Shown: positions 46,658-56,422 of the stretch, in pieces
How positions within the stretch are numbered: the first letter of the stretch is position 1
How the letters are laid out: the number at the start of each line of letters is the position of its first letter
Assembly (NCBI GenBank): GCA_963705155.1
Contig: CAVPJC010000017.1
Coordinates: 310,001 to 374,000, forward strand
Origin: CAVPJC01 sp963705155
GTDB taxonomy: Bacteria > Chloroflexota > Anaerolineae > Anaerolineales > UBA4823
Reading direction: 5' to 3'
Length of the DNA stretch: 64,000 nucleotides
Program-made: the position numbers and the translations under genes
The notes under the pieces: model-generated
Databases searched by the model: none
Told to the model about the DNA's origin: nothing
What the model saw: only the letters and a program-made list of their open reading frames with translations

Positions 46658-47574
46658 ATGAAGGCCGCGGCCCGTGGTACCTGCTCACCGGGTTAATCCT
46701 GGGCGCGGCCCTGGGTGTGCTCTACGCCTGGATGGTGCAGCCGGTGCAGTACACCAATACCAAACCTGCCTCGCTGCGAGCAGATTTCAAAGACCAGTAC
46801 CGCACCCTGATTGCGGCTGCCTATATGGCTAACGGCGACCTGGTGCGGGCAAAGGCTCGCCTGGAGCTGCTGAAAGACGTCGACGTGTACCGCGTCCTGG
46901 CCGAGCAGGCCCAGCGCACCCTGGCTGGCGGCAAATCGCTGCAAGAGGCGCGCGCCCTGGGTCTGCTGGCAGTCGCCCTGGGTCAGGCGCCCGCCACCGC
47001 ACCACCCGTCACAGCCGCACCCAATCTAACCCAAACCGTGTTGCCTTCCCCTACGGCGAGCATCACCCCGACCCTGACGCTGACATCGACTCAAAGCACC
47101 CCCGGCCCGGGCGCACTCACCGCCTCCCCCGCTGCCACCGGGATAGCCGCCAGCACGCCTGGCGGCACCCCCCGCCCCAGCGCCACTGCAACCAGGACGC
47201 CCACACGGCTGCCATCGCTCACGCCCACCCCCACACCGGGCGCGCTTTTTGTGCTGAAGAGCCAGGATCTTGTTTGTGATGCCAGCCAACCCGGCCCTAT
47301 GATCCAGATCCTGGCTTACGACGCCGCCGGGCAAGGGGTGCCCGGGGTGGAAGTTGTTGTCAGTTGGAGTGCTGGCGAAAACCACTTCTTCACCGGTCTT
47401 CAACCTGAGCTGGGGCTTGGCTACACCGATTTTGAGATGGCTCCAGGCGTAACCTACACGCTGCGGCTGGCGGAAGGCGGCCAACCCATCTCCGGGCTGG
47501 CGCCGGCCGAATGCCAGACAGACGCGGGGACCCGCCAGTGGGGCATCTGGAAGGTGGTCTTTGAACAACCATGA
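46654..47574 (+). CDS. Membrane-anchored protein of unknown function, long paralogue with Thr/Pro-rich linker
   Basis: A 306-residue protein: one membrane segment (LLTGLILGAALGVLYAW), a domain paralogous to the preceding protein (PVQYTNTKPASLRADFKDQY, then a short TPR-like helical part), a Thr/Pro/Ser-rich linker (about residues 118-195) and a C-terminal beta domain of about 105 residues (FVLKSQDLVCDASQPGPMIQ to WGIWKVVFEQP). The extracellular C-terminal part is present only here. It overlaps both neighbours by ATGA, so the two paralogues and degV are one translationally coupled unit. The function is unknown; the layout suggests a surface sensor or envelope protein. Confidence 0.8.
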   Translation: MNEGRGPWYLLTGLILGAALGVLYAWMVQPVQYTNTKPASLRADFKDQYRTLIAAAYMANGDLVRAKARLELLKDVDVYRVLAEQAQRTLAGGKSLQEARALGLLAVALGQAPATAPPVTAAPNLTQTVLPSPTASITPTLTLTSTQSTPGPGALTASPAATGIAASTPGGTPRPSATATRTPTRLPSLTPTPTPGALFVLKSQDLVCDASQPGPMIQILAYDAAGQGVPGVEVVVSWSAGENHFFTGLQPELGLGYTDFEMAPGVTYTLRLAEGGQPISGLAPAECQTDAGTRQWGIWKVVFEQP

Positions 47575-48412
47575 GTATAAAAATTGTAACGGACAGCACC
47601 TGTGACCTGCCCCAGAGCGTGATCGAGGCGCTGGGGATCACGGTTATCCCACTGTATATCAACATCGGACAACAGGGCTTTCTGGATGGCGTTGAGCTGA
47701 CGCGTGAGGAATTCTATACCCGGCTGCCCGCTTACAGACCGCATCCGACCACCGGCACGCCCGGCCCGGAGGCCTTCCAGAAAGCCTATGAGCGCCTGGC
47801 AGATGAAGGCGCCAGCCAGATTCTTATCGATCCACATCGCCATCAAGCTCAGCGCAACCGTGGATGTGGCCCGGGTGGGAGCCGGTATGGTTTCCAGAAT
47901 CCCGGTCACGGTCTTCGATTCACGCCAGCTCAGCCTGGGCACCGGCTTCCTGGTGCAAACTGCAGCGCAAGCCGCTCTGGAGGGCCGGAGCATGACCGAA
48001 ATCCTGGCGTTGCTGGAAGATCAGATCCCACGCACCCACGTGGCCGCCGCCCTGGATACACTGGAATATATGCGCCGCAGCGGGCGGCTGAACAACATCA
48101 TGGCCGGGCTGGGCAGCCTTTTGCAGCTCAAGCCGCTGCTCAAGATGTACGACGGCGAACCCACCTCCGAGCAGGTACGCACACGCGCCCGCGGCCCTGC
48201 GCCGCCTGCTGCAGCTGATTGAAGAAAAGGCGCCGCTGGAGCGGGTGGGGTTGGTGCACACCCATGCCAGCTCGGATGTGGAGGCTTTCAGGCAAAAGAT
48301 TCAGCCGCTCCTGCCGCCGGGGGATATGTTTGTAATGGAAATCACGCCTGTCATCGGGTCGCACATTGGCCCGGGCGTGGTGGGTTTTGTGTGTGTCACC
48401 GCCCCTGAGTAA
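47571..48412 (+). CDS. degV: DegV family fatty-acid-binding protein, two frameshifts
   Basis: About 280 residues: MSIKIVTDSTCDLPQSVIEA, then the DegV ligand signature TTGTPGPEAFQKAYERL, frame change near 47826, IHIAIKLSATVDVAR (normally with a small Ser-rich ligand loop, possibly damaged here), VFDSRQLSLGTGFLV, frame change near 48187, and the end IGSHIGPGVVGFVCVT. DegV/FakB proteins hold a fatty acid for phosphorylation by the FakA kinase. FakA is not in the window. The start overlaps the upstream gene by ATGA. Confidence 0.88.
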
Positions 48413-48438
48413 AAACGCGCCGACCAGCCAAACCAGCC

Positions 48439-49623
48439 TTAACCAACCGGCAGCAGATCGGCAGGTCCAACTTCGTCAAAGGACGTGTGCCCGCTGAGGG
48501 CCAGGGTCACATCCAGATCGGCCATCAGGTTGAGCAAAGCCTCCCGCACGCCCGCCTCGCCCGCCACTGCCAGGGCGTACACGTACGGCCGCCCGAAGAG
48601 CACCGCTCTGGCCCCCAGGGCGATGGCCTTGAAGGCATCCGTCCCGCGGCCGGATGCCGCTGTCGAACAGCACCGGAATGCGCCCCTGGACAACATCCAC
48701 CACTGCCGGCAGAACCTGAATGGCTGCCGGGATGCTGTCTAACTGCCGCCCGCCGTGGTTGGAGACCACCAGCGCGTCCATACCGTGCTCCACGGCTAAA
48801 CGGGCATCTTCTGGGTGCATCACCCCTTTGACAATCAACGGCAGGCGGGTTTGCTCGCGCAGCCAGGCCAGGTCATTCCAGGTCAGGGCGTTGTTGGCAA
48901 ACACGCGGTTAAAGTGCTTCCCCGCAGCCTGAGGGTCCTGCTCGGGTGGAAGCGCCAGGGCGGCGCGGAAGACCGGATCGCTGTAATAATTGGCGTTGCC
49001 CAGTCCCTGCCTGGATGGCATGAAGCGGTTCTGCAGGTCGCGCTCGCGCCAGCCCAACACGAAGGCATCCAGGGTAACGACAATCGCCGTGTATCCGGCA
49101 CTGCTCGGCACGCCGGATCAGGCTCTTCGGTCAGCTCTGAATTTGTGCTCCAGTACAACTGGAACCAGCGTGGAGCATCGCCCATCACCGCCGCCACATC
49201 TTCGATCGAGCGGGAAGCCACGCAGCTCAGGATAAATGGCAGCCCCAGACCCGCTGCGGCCCGGGCGGATGCTACTTCCGCTTCGGGATGAGCCAGCTCC
49301 TGCGCCGCCACCGGGGCCAGCAGCAGCGGGGCGGGCAAATCCATCCCCAGCAGGCGAATACCCAGGCTGCGCCGGGATACATCCCTGAGAATGCGCGGCA
49401 CGATCTGCCAGCGGCTGAAAGCGGTCCGGTTCAGGCGCAGGGTCTCCTCTGCGCCACACCCACCCGCCATGTAGTCATAGCCTTCGGGCGTCATCACCTG
49501 GCGCGCCAGGGCTTCCACCGCCTCCGGGGCAATTGGAATGGCGAGCTGGCCCTGTTCACCGCTCAGGAAGATGGCCCGCTGCCGCTCGGCGCCGAACTCT
49601 CGGAATGTCTTACCTGCTTCCAT
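48439..49623 (-). CDS. FMN-dependent alpha-hydroxyacid oxidase/dehydrogenase, frameshifted
   Basis: About 394 residues. The start was set at ATG 49623, with GGAGGG 7 bases before it. The N-terminal frame has YDYMAGGCGAEETLRLN, LLLAPVAAQELAHPEAE and WFQLYWS. The middle frame has VVTLDAFVLGWRERDLQNRF, LPLIVKGVMHPEDARLAVEH and the catalytic His in ALVVSNHGGRQLDS. The last frame has ALGARAVLFGRPYVYALAVA. Breaks near 49115 and 48650. This is the lactate/glycolate oxidase family; a 2-hydroxyacid is oxidised with FMN. Given the alanine-glyoxylate aminotransferase nearby, glycolate is a possible substrate, but lactate is equally likely. Confidence 0.88.
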
Positions 49624-49637
49624 GGAACTACCCTCCC

Positions 49638-50424
49638 TCATGCCGAAGCGCCCGAATAATTGCGCAGTCCGGTGCGCCACACCCGGCGCGAGACGAACAG
49701 CAAAACCAGCGTCAGGGCCAGCGCCCCACCCAGAGAATAAGGATTGAGCCGTCCGGTGAGCGCTTCAGATGGCAGCGTGACGGCAAACGCCACCGGCACC
49801 AGAAACGTGAGACTGGTGCGCAGCCAACCCGGATAAATGCCCACCGGCCAGCGCCCGGCCTGGTACACGCCCTGAAAAAGCTCCACGATCTGATCCATGC
49901 GCACCACCCAGAAAGCGCCGGTGGTGATCATCAGCCAGAAGCAGTAGATCATCGTTGCCCCCAGCAGCAAGGCGGCGATAAAGCTCAAGGTTTGAAGCAC
50001 CCCAAACCCGGCCTGTATCTGCAGAACTGCGTAACCCAACACCAGCGCCCCCATGATGATATCCACACTTTGCCAGATGCGCACCTCACGCACGCTGATG
50101 ATGACCTGGGCGTCGGCGGGTTTGGTCAGGGCATAATCCAGCGTACCCGCCTGGATATCGCCCATCAAGCGCTCCATATTGGGTTGGATGGTGGTTTTGA
50201 TGACCCCGCCCATCAGAATGTGCACACCCATCACCGCCAAAAGCTCCGGGCGAGACCAGCCCCCCAGGTCGGTTGTGTGGCTGAAGACCAGCGCCAGCCC
50301 CACCAGCCCGGTAGCCAGCGCCAGCAGCGATTGGAACAACTGAACAAAAAAATTAACCGCGGTACTGCAGCTCGTTCATCGCCCCGATGCGGAAATAACT
50401 CCACGCCAGTTTTAGATAGGTCAC
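49638..50424 (-). CDS. ABC-2 type exporter permease, second subunit (one frameshift)
   Basis: About 262 residues: a start region TYLKLAWSYFRIGAMNELQY (GTG 50424), frame change near 50350, then FFVQLFQSLLALATGLVGLA to the stop at 49638. Six membrane segments. It matches the ABC-2 permease group with ELLAVMGVHILMGGVIKTTI and IQPNMERLMGDIQAGTLDYA, typical of paired permeases encoded beside an ATPase. It follows the first permease by 11 bases. Confidence 0.8.
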
Positions 50425-50435
50425 CGCCGCCTCCC

Positions 50436-51239
50436 TTATGCACCCACTGCCGAGTAGCGCCGCAGGGCTGCCCGCCACACCACGGCAGACGCCGCCCCGA
50501 CCAGCCCGATCCAAAACACCTGCGCTCCCAGGCCGTAGAGCGCTTCTCCCGGGGTCAACCGCCCTAGGGCCAGCTCGATGGGGAAGCCGAAGGCCCACTT
50601 GAACGGCATCGCCCCGGCCAACTGCTGCGCCCAGCCCGGCATCAAGGCCAGCGGCACCAGCCTGCCGGAGAACAGCAGTTCCACAGTAAAGTACAGCTCA
50701 AAGAAGGCGCTCACGCGTGTGGTCCAGAAGGTGACCATCCCCAGCAGCCACAGCAGCACAAAGCGCACCAGGAAGCCCCCCCACAGTGCAGCCACAAACG
50801 CCGCCAAAGACCAGGGCATCGGGTGGAACTCTGGCTTGAATACCCACGAAAGCGCCAGCGCAATCGGCAGCCACATGACAATCACCACAAACTTCCAGCC
50901 GGAGAAATAAGCCAGTTGGAAATGGAAAGGGTGCAGCGGGCGCAGCAGATCGATGGATAAGTCGCCGCGCTGGATCATTTGCTCCCAGGCATAGGGCGTC
51001 AGGGCGATATTCATATTGCGAACCAGGGTCCACACAATGTAATACGCAGCAAACTGCCCGGCGGTATAACCCGCCACTATGCCTCCCTGGGCCTCGGCGA
51101 TGGTGGACCATACCACCAGGTAGATCACCGGCTCGGCGATCATGCCGATCATATAAAAATAATTTGCCACCCGGTATTGAAACTGCACCACGACGGCGGT
51201 CTTCATCTGGGTGAGATAGACATCCAGCATGGCTCTCAT
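50436..51239 (-). CDS. ABC-2 type exporter permease, first subunit
   Basis: A 267-residue permease with six membrane segments, starting at ATG 51239 which overlaps the ATPase stop (ATGA). It has the ABC-2 landmarks YRVANYFYMIGMIAEPVIYL and MIQRGDLSIDLLRPLHPFHF, the last stretch also found in its partner (QAGTLDYALTKP). With the ATPase and second permease it would export a lipid, polysaccharide, drug or antibiotic. The substrate is unknown. Confidence 0.85.
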   Translation of the reverse strand: MRAMLDVYLTQMKTAVVVQFQYRVANYFYMIGMIAEPVIYLVVWSTIAEAQGGIVAGYTAGQFAAYYIVWTLVRNMNIALTPYAWEQMIQRGDLSIDLLRPLHPFHFQLAYFSGWKFVVIVMWLPIALALSWVFKPEFHPMPWSLAAFVAALWGGFLVRFVLLWLLGMVTFWTTRVSAFFELYFTVELLFSGRLVPLALMPGWAQQLAGAMPFKWAFGFPIELALGRLTPGEALYGLGAQVFWIGLVGAASAVVWRAALRRYSAVGA

Positions 51240-52231
51240 GACCGGCTCTCCGCGACCACCGGCTGGGCAAAGACACTTTCGATCACATCCTCAACGGGTG
51301 GATCCTCCACCGTCAGGTCAGATACGGTCAGTTCGGTCAGCAAGCGCGCCGTCAGGCGAGAAGCTTCGGCTTTGGGCACCCGCAGGGTCACCCGGTCGCC
51401 ATCCACAGCAAATACATCACCGTAGGCGCTCATGTCAATGCTCGCATCCGGCAGGGTGACGATGATCTTTTTCATGGAAGAGAAGCGCTCCACCAGGGCG
51501 CTCAAATCGCCATCGAAGAGCAGCCGCCCGTGGTGGATGACGATCACCCGTTTGCACAGCGCCTCCACGTCGGCCATGTAATGGCTGGTCAACAGCACGG
51601 TGGCGCCATAGCGGCGGTTGTATTCGGCGATGAAACTGCGAATGCGCCGCTGCATGGTCACATCCAGGCCAATGGTCGGCTCATCCAGAAAGAGCACTTT
51701 TGGGCGGTGCAGCAGTGCGGCGGTGATCTCCATTTTCATGCGCTCGCCCAGCGAAAGGTTGCGCACCGGCTTGTGCACCAGGTCTTTCAGCTCCATCAGC
51801 TCCACCAACTCATCCCGCGTGCGGCGAAATTCATCCGTAGGGATGCGGTATATGGCCCGATTGAGCTCGAACGAATCCATGGCGGGGATATCCCACACCA
51901 GCTGGTTGCGCTGCCCCATCACCAGCGTAATCTGGCGCAGAAATTGCTTATCCCGGTTGGAAGGCGTAAAACCCAGCACGCTGGCCTGGCCTGCCGTGGG
52001 GTAGAGCAAGCCCGAGAGCATCTTGAGCGTGGTGGTTTTTCCGGCCCCGTTAGGCCCCAGAAAACCAACCACCTCGCCGGGAGCCACATCGAAGGAAATT
52101 TCATCCACGGCCTTCACCGCCCGCGTGCGCCGGCGGAAAAAGCTGCCCAGGGCAGCTTTCAACCCGGCCTCACGCTCAGGGACGGTGTAGGTCTTTCCCA
52201 GGTTTTCCAGATGAATAACCGATCCACTCAT
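51236..52231 (-). CDS. ABC-2 type exporter ATPase
   Basis: A 331-residue ATPase from ATG 52231; an upstream GTG at 52258 adds 9 residues. It has Walker A GFLGPNGAGKTTTLKMLSGL, Q-loop LVMGQRNQLVWD, signature LSLGERMKMEITAALL, Walker B VLFLDEPTIGLD and switch His in TSHYMADVEALC, plus a C-terminal regulatory extension of about 90 residues. The long N-terminal lead (TVPEREAGLKAALGSFFRRR) is typical of ATPases paired with DUF990-like permeases. First gene of a three-gene operon. Confidence 0.92.
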   Translation of the reverse strand: MSGSVIHLENLGKTYTVPEREAGLKAALGSFFRRRTRAVKAVDEISFDVAPGEVVGFLGPNGAGKTTTLKMLSGLLYPTAGQASVLGFTPSNRDKQFLRQITLVMGQRNQLVWDIPAMDSFELNRAIYRIPTDEFRRTRDELVELMELKDLVHKPVRNLSLGERMKMEITAALLHRPKVLFLDEPTIGLDVTMQRRIRSFIAEYNRRYGATVLLTSHYMADVEALCKRVIVIHHGRLLFDGDLSALVERFSSMKKIIVTLPDASIDMSAYGDVFAVDGDRVTLRVPKAEASRLTARLLTELTVSDLTVEDPPVEDVIESVFAQPVVAESRS

Positions 52232-52266
52232 AAGAAGGCCTGTTTCCTTTTCAATCACACCAATAT

Positions 52267-54519
52267 TTATTTACCAGCAGTTCTGTCCTGGCTTAGCCGC
52301 CAATCCAGGGCGGTGTAACGGTGAGCCACTTTATCGTTGTGCACGGCAATGCTGATGGCGCGCCGGCTGCCCACCAGCACGCACAACTTTTTGGCGCGTG
52401 TCGACCGCGGTATAGAGCAGGTTGCGCTGCAGCATCATATAGTGCGATGTGACCAGGGGCAGCACCACCGCAGGGAACTCAGAGCCCTGCGCCTTGTGCA
52501 CCGAGACGGCGTAAGCCAGCACCAGCTGGTCAGCTTCGCTCCAATCATAATCCACCCGGCGGCCTTCGTAATTCACCGTCATGCTCTGCTCCACGGGGTC
52601 AAACCCCGCCACAAAACCGATGTCACCGTTGAACACATCTTTATCGTAGTTGTTCTGGGTCTGCATCACCTTATCGCCCTGACGGAAGGTTTGCGAGAAA
52701 AGCTTTCTTTCTGGCCTGGCTGCCCCGGGCGGGTTGAGCGCCTGCTGCAGGCGTTCGTTGAGGGCGTGCACGCCAGCCGGCCCGCGGTACATGGGCGCCA
52801 GCACCTGCACCTGCTGCTGAGGGTCCAGGCCGAATTTATCGGGGATGCGCTTGCAGACCACTTCCTCCACCCAGGCGGCAGCCTCATCCGGCGTTTCGGC
52901 AGGGAAGAGGAAAAAATCGCCCCCTTCGCCGGCGGCGGGGAAAACCGGCATCTGCCCCTGGTTGATGCGGTGAGCGTTGGTGATGATGGCCGATCCGGCT
53001 GCCTGGCGGAAGATGACCCCCAGGCGCGCCACCGGGGCCACGCCGCTGGCGATCACATCGCGCAGCACATCCCCGGCGCCCACGGAGGGCAGCTGGTCCA
53101 CATCGCCCACCAGCAGCAGGTGCGTGCCCGGGCGCAGCGCCTTGAGCAGGTTGTTGGCCAGCACCAGGTCGAGCATGGAGGCCTCATCCACCACCAGCAG
53201 ATCCACCGGCAGCGGATTTTCGGCTGTTGTGTTTGAAGCCCTCCCCGGGTGAGAAGCCCAGCAGGCGGTGGATGGTGCTGGCGGGCCGCCCGCTGGCTTC
53301 GGAGAGGCGCTTGGCGGCCCGCCCGGTGGGCGAAGCCAGGGCGTAGGGGCGCCGTCCGGCTTCCAGGGCGGCGATCAGGGTGCGAATGCAGGTGGTCTTA
53401 CCGGTGCCGGGCCCGCCGGTGAGCACGCTCAGCGGGCGCCTCAGGGCGGCCTCAACGGCGCCAGCGCTGCTCCTGCGAAAGCTGCAAACCGCCTGCATCG
53501 CCAGGCAGCGCCGGCACGATCACATCTCCAAGCCGCGGGCGCGCCCCCGCCAGGCTGCGCAGCCGCTCGGCTGCGCCGGTCTCGGAGAAATACAACGGGG
53601 TCAGGTACACCGCCGGCTGCCCGTAAGGCGCAGCGGGCTCGCCCACCCGGGCGGCCTGTTGCGAGGCGGATGCCCCAGCTGCGTAAGGCACAGTCTCCTC
53701 GCGCACACGCTCATCCCGTTTCAGGCGTTCCAGGGCGGGCGGCAGCAGCTCAGGCGGCACAGCCAGCAGCTCGCCGGCGCGCTCTGCCAGGAGCTCACGC
53801 GGGGCATAGACATGCCCATCATTGGTCATCTCGTTCAACACGAACACAACACCGGCCTCGATACGGGAGGGGTGATCGGCGGGCAAACCCAGCGCCTGGG
53901 CGATCCGGTCGGCGGTCTTGAAGCCCACGCCGTATATATCGCGTGCCAGGCGGTAGGGGTCTTGCTGCACCACCTGCAGAGCCTGGTCGCCGTACTGCTT
54001 GTAAATTTTTACAGCCAGGTTGGTGCTCACACCGTGACCGTGCAGAAAGAGCATGATCTGCTTGACCTGTTTTTGCTCTTCCCAGGCCCGGGCGATCAAC
54101 ACGCAGCGCTTGGGGCCGATATCGGGCACTTCCTGCAGGCGCGCCGGCTGCTCTTCGATCACATCCAGCGTGTCCGCGCCAAACAGATCGACAATCCGCT
54201 CTGCCAGGCGTGGGCCAATGCCCTTGATCAACCCGGAACCCAGATAGCGGCGCATGCCTGCCGCCGTGGCAGGCAGGGTTTGCTCGCAAAACTCCACCTG
54301 GAATTGTTGGCCGTGTTTGGGGTGGTTGGACCAGGCGCCTTTCAGACGCACGTACTCGCCGGTGGAAAGCTCGGGCAGGTTGCCCACCACGGTTGCCAGT
54401 CCATCCCGGCTCAAACCGGTCAGGCCGCGCGGGCTGTCCGGGCGCAGGCGCAGTACGCTGTATCCGTTTTCGGGGTTGTAATAGGTGATGCGCTCAACCG
54501 AACCACTGAGTGTATCCAC
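52267..54519 (-). CDS. recD2: RecD2-type ATP-dependent DNA helicase, frameshifted
   Basis: About 745 residues, normal for RecD2. The start is probably GTG 54519, directly after the LCP gene stop; a TTG at 54549 is possible. The N-terminal domain has GSVERITYYNPENGYSVLRL and the helix-hairpin-helix stretches (LIKGIGPRLAERIVDLFG). The helicase core follows: Walker A SVLTGGPGTGKTTCIRTL, Walker B DLLVVDEASMLD, GDVDQLPSVGAGDVL, and motif VI region SVHKAQGSEFPAVVLPL. The end, after a change near 52390, reads LVGSRRAISIAVHNDKVAHR. Breaks near 53460, 53220 and 52390. It unwinds DNA 5-prime to 3-prime in repair, independent of RecBC. Confidence 0.9.
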
Positions 54520-54521
54520 GC

Positions 54522-55946
54522 TTAAGGCATGGGGTTGCTTGCCGCCCAATCATTGCCGAGGATTACCACCACATCCACCTGGCTGGTGGGATCGTAGCGA
54601 CTGTAGATCTGGTTGGCCTGGATCTTCATCAGATCCACCAGGTATTTGACGGTGTAAATCTTGCCGGTGTAATCGTAGATCGTAGTGACGGCGTAGACCT
54701 GGTCGGCGTTGGCGGTGCTGGCTACCGGAATACCCTGCGCCTGCAGGTATTCGGTGGTCTGTGCGGCTAATCCGGCGGCGACCGTACCGTTCATCACAGT
54801 GATCTTCGCCCCTTCAGCCTTGACGAGATCCACTGGGGCCATGCTGGCGGCTGCCGGGCTGAGAAACTGCTGGTCAAAAAAGACATCATCCCGCAGCAGG
54901 CGGATCTTATCGGTGATCGGTTTGAGCACATCGTCGCCCTGTGGAGATTTCACCAGCAGCACCTGCTCCGGCGGGCCGATGGCTCCCTGCTTGATGTTCT
55001 CATCGGGGATCTGCTGCGCCAGCCAGGCCAGCCGGATGGCCTGCTCAAGGGTCAGGTTGGTGCGCACGCCGGCAGCCAGCTCCTGGTAGAGCACCGGCGC
55101 CTTGGAGATCAGGGTGGGCAGCATTTCGGCGCTCATAATGCGGTTGCGGATCCCCATAATCACCTGCTGGGTGCGTTGAGCGCGGTCAAAATCGCCGCCC
55201 TCGGTCTTGCGCTGGCGGGCGTAGGCCAGCGCCAGGTCGCCGGGCAGGGTCTGCCTGCCGGGCTTGAGGGTTTTGGTGTTGTTATCGCCCAGCGGGTCGA
55301 CCACGATCTTTTCCTGGATATCCACCTTGACGCCGCCGATCTCATCGATAAAGCGCACAAAGGCGTTGAAATCAATCTGAGCGTAATAATCGATGGGCAC
55401 GCCCAAAAGCCCCTCGACGGTTGCCATCGCCAGGCCCGGGCCGCCGCCATCGGGATACTTGTACGCCTCTCCCAGGGAATAGGCGGTGTTGATCCGTCCG
55501 TATTCAAAACCGGGGATGTTGACCCACAGATCGCGCGGGATGGAAAGCATCCCCGCGGTGCGGGCCATCGGATCGAGGGTGAGCAGCATCATGGTATCGG
55601 TGCGCGGGGCGCCCTCGCCTGCCGACCAGTCCCGGTAATCGAGACCCATCGCCAGGACCGTCACGCGCGCTGCGCCGTCCCACACTTCGGGGGCGGGGCC
55701 GCTGGCCTGCTGCAACGGGGTCTGGATATCCGTAACTATTCCGGATGCATCTGGGGTGGAGGCGGCGGCCTGGATGGAAATGCCGGGCAGCGAGGTGAGC
55801 TCCCAGGAGGTGACAAAATCGCGCACAGCGATAAAAGTCAGGATTGCGGTAATGACGGCGGCGATAAAAAACGCGACCACCAGGGCCACGGTCAACCGGT
55901 TAATGGTGGCCGAACGGTTGTTTGGAGAGGTTGTGTCAGAGTTCAT
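54522..55946 (-). CDS. LytR-CpsA-Psr (LCP) family cell-wall glycopolymer ligase, with LytR C-terminal domain
   Basis: A 474-residue membrane protein: short cytosolic head, one membrane segment (VALVVAFFIAAVITAILTFI, near residue 30), then an outside LCP domain (about residues 95-265) with RTDTMMLLTLDP, GMLSIPRDLWVNIPG and GRINTAYSLGEAY, holding the Arg/Asp residues that bind the polyprenyl-phosphate. The C-terminal part (about 380-470) fits the LytR_C domain. By family it transfers a lipid-linked glycopolymer to the cell wall. Its presence supports a monoderm envelope. Confidence 0.92.
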   Translation of the reverse strand: MNSDTTSPNNRSATINRLTVALVVAFFIAAVITAILTFIAVRDFVTSWELTSLPGISIQAAASTPDASGIVTDIQTPLQQASGPAPEVWDGAARVTVLAMGLDYRDWSAGEGAPRTDTMMLLTLDPMARTAGMLSIPRDLWVNIPGFEYGRINTAYSLGEAYKYPDGGGPGLAMATVEGLLGVPIDYYAQIDFNAFVRFIDEIGGVKVDIQEKIVVDPLGDNNTKTLKPGRQTLPGDLALAYARQRKTEGGDFDRAQRTQQVIMGIRNRIMSAEMLPTLISKAPVLYQELAAGVRTNLTLEQAIRLAWLAQQIPDENIKQGAIGPPEQVLLVKSPQGDDVLKPITDKIRLLRDDVFFDQQFLSPAAASMAPVDLVKAEGAKITVMNGTVAAGLAAQTTEYLQAQGIPVASTANADQVYAVTTIYDYTGKIYTVKYLVDLMKIQANQIYSRYDPTSQVDVVVILGNDWAASNPMP

Positions 55947-56422
55947 TCTGGTATTATAGCCTTTATAGCCTTCAGCGGGCGCGATTATAATGGCCTACAG
56001 CGGGTCTGGCAAGGCATTTGGCACTTAGAAAAGCCCCCTGAACGTCTGGTTGAGGATATCCTTCCTTGCTGCAATATGAAATACACACCTGCCACCCCCG
56101 TGAGCACGTTATAATAAACCCCACCACCGTCCCAAAAACGAACTCCCGACCTGCCACCTACTGATCCTAACGCCTCTGGCAAGGCATTCACACTTCTTAT
56201 AGGATGGCTTTCTCAAGAACGAAAGTGTCGCTAAAGAAGGATGTGTGGGTAGATAGAGTTGAGAGGGTTGTGTTTGGATAAGAAATAGAGTATGATAAGA
56301 TAAGGGAAAAGGAGATTTGTGTAGGTTGGAAAAGTTGCAGCAATGATTGTGTAAAAAATGAAAGAAGAACAGTTAAGGAAGAGAGTGGTATAGCTAAGAG
56401 GGTTTGATTATAAGGAGAGAAG
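55947..56422. other. Non-coding region with a 14-bp direct repeat, left of the IS110 transposase
   Basis: The left part should hold the promoter of the LCP gene. TCTGGCAAGGCATT occurs at 56005-56018 and again at 56175-56188, each followed by a CACTT a few bases on. From about 56215 the top strand becomes purine-rich and C-poor, and this continues into the transposase. In IS110 elements the non-coding end next to the transposase start encodes the bridge RNA, so this stretch is the place to look for it. No gene is recognised. Confidence 0.5.
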
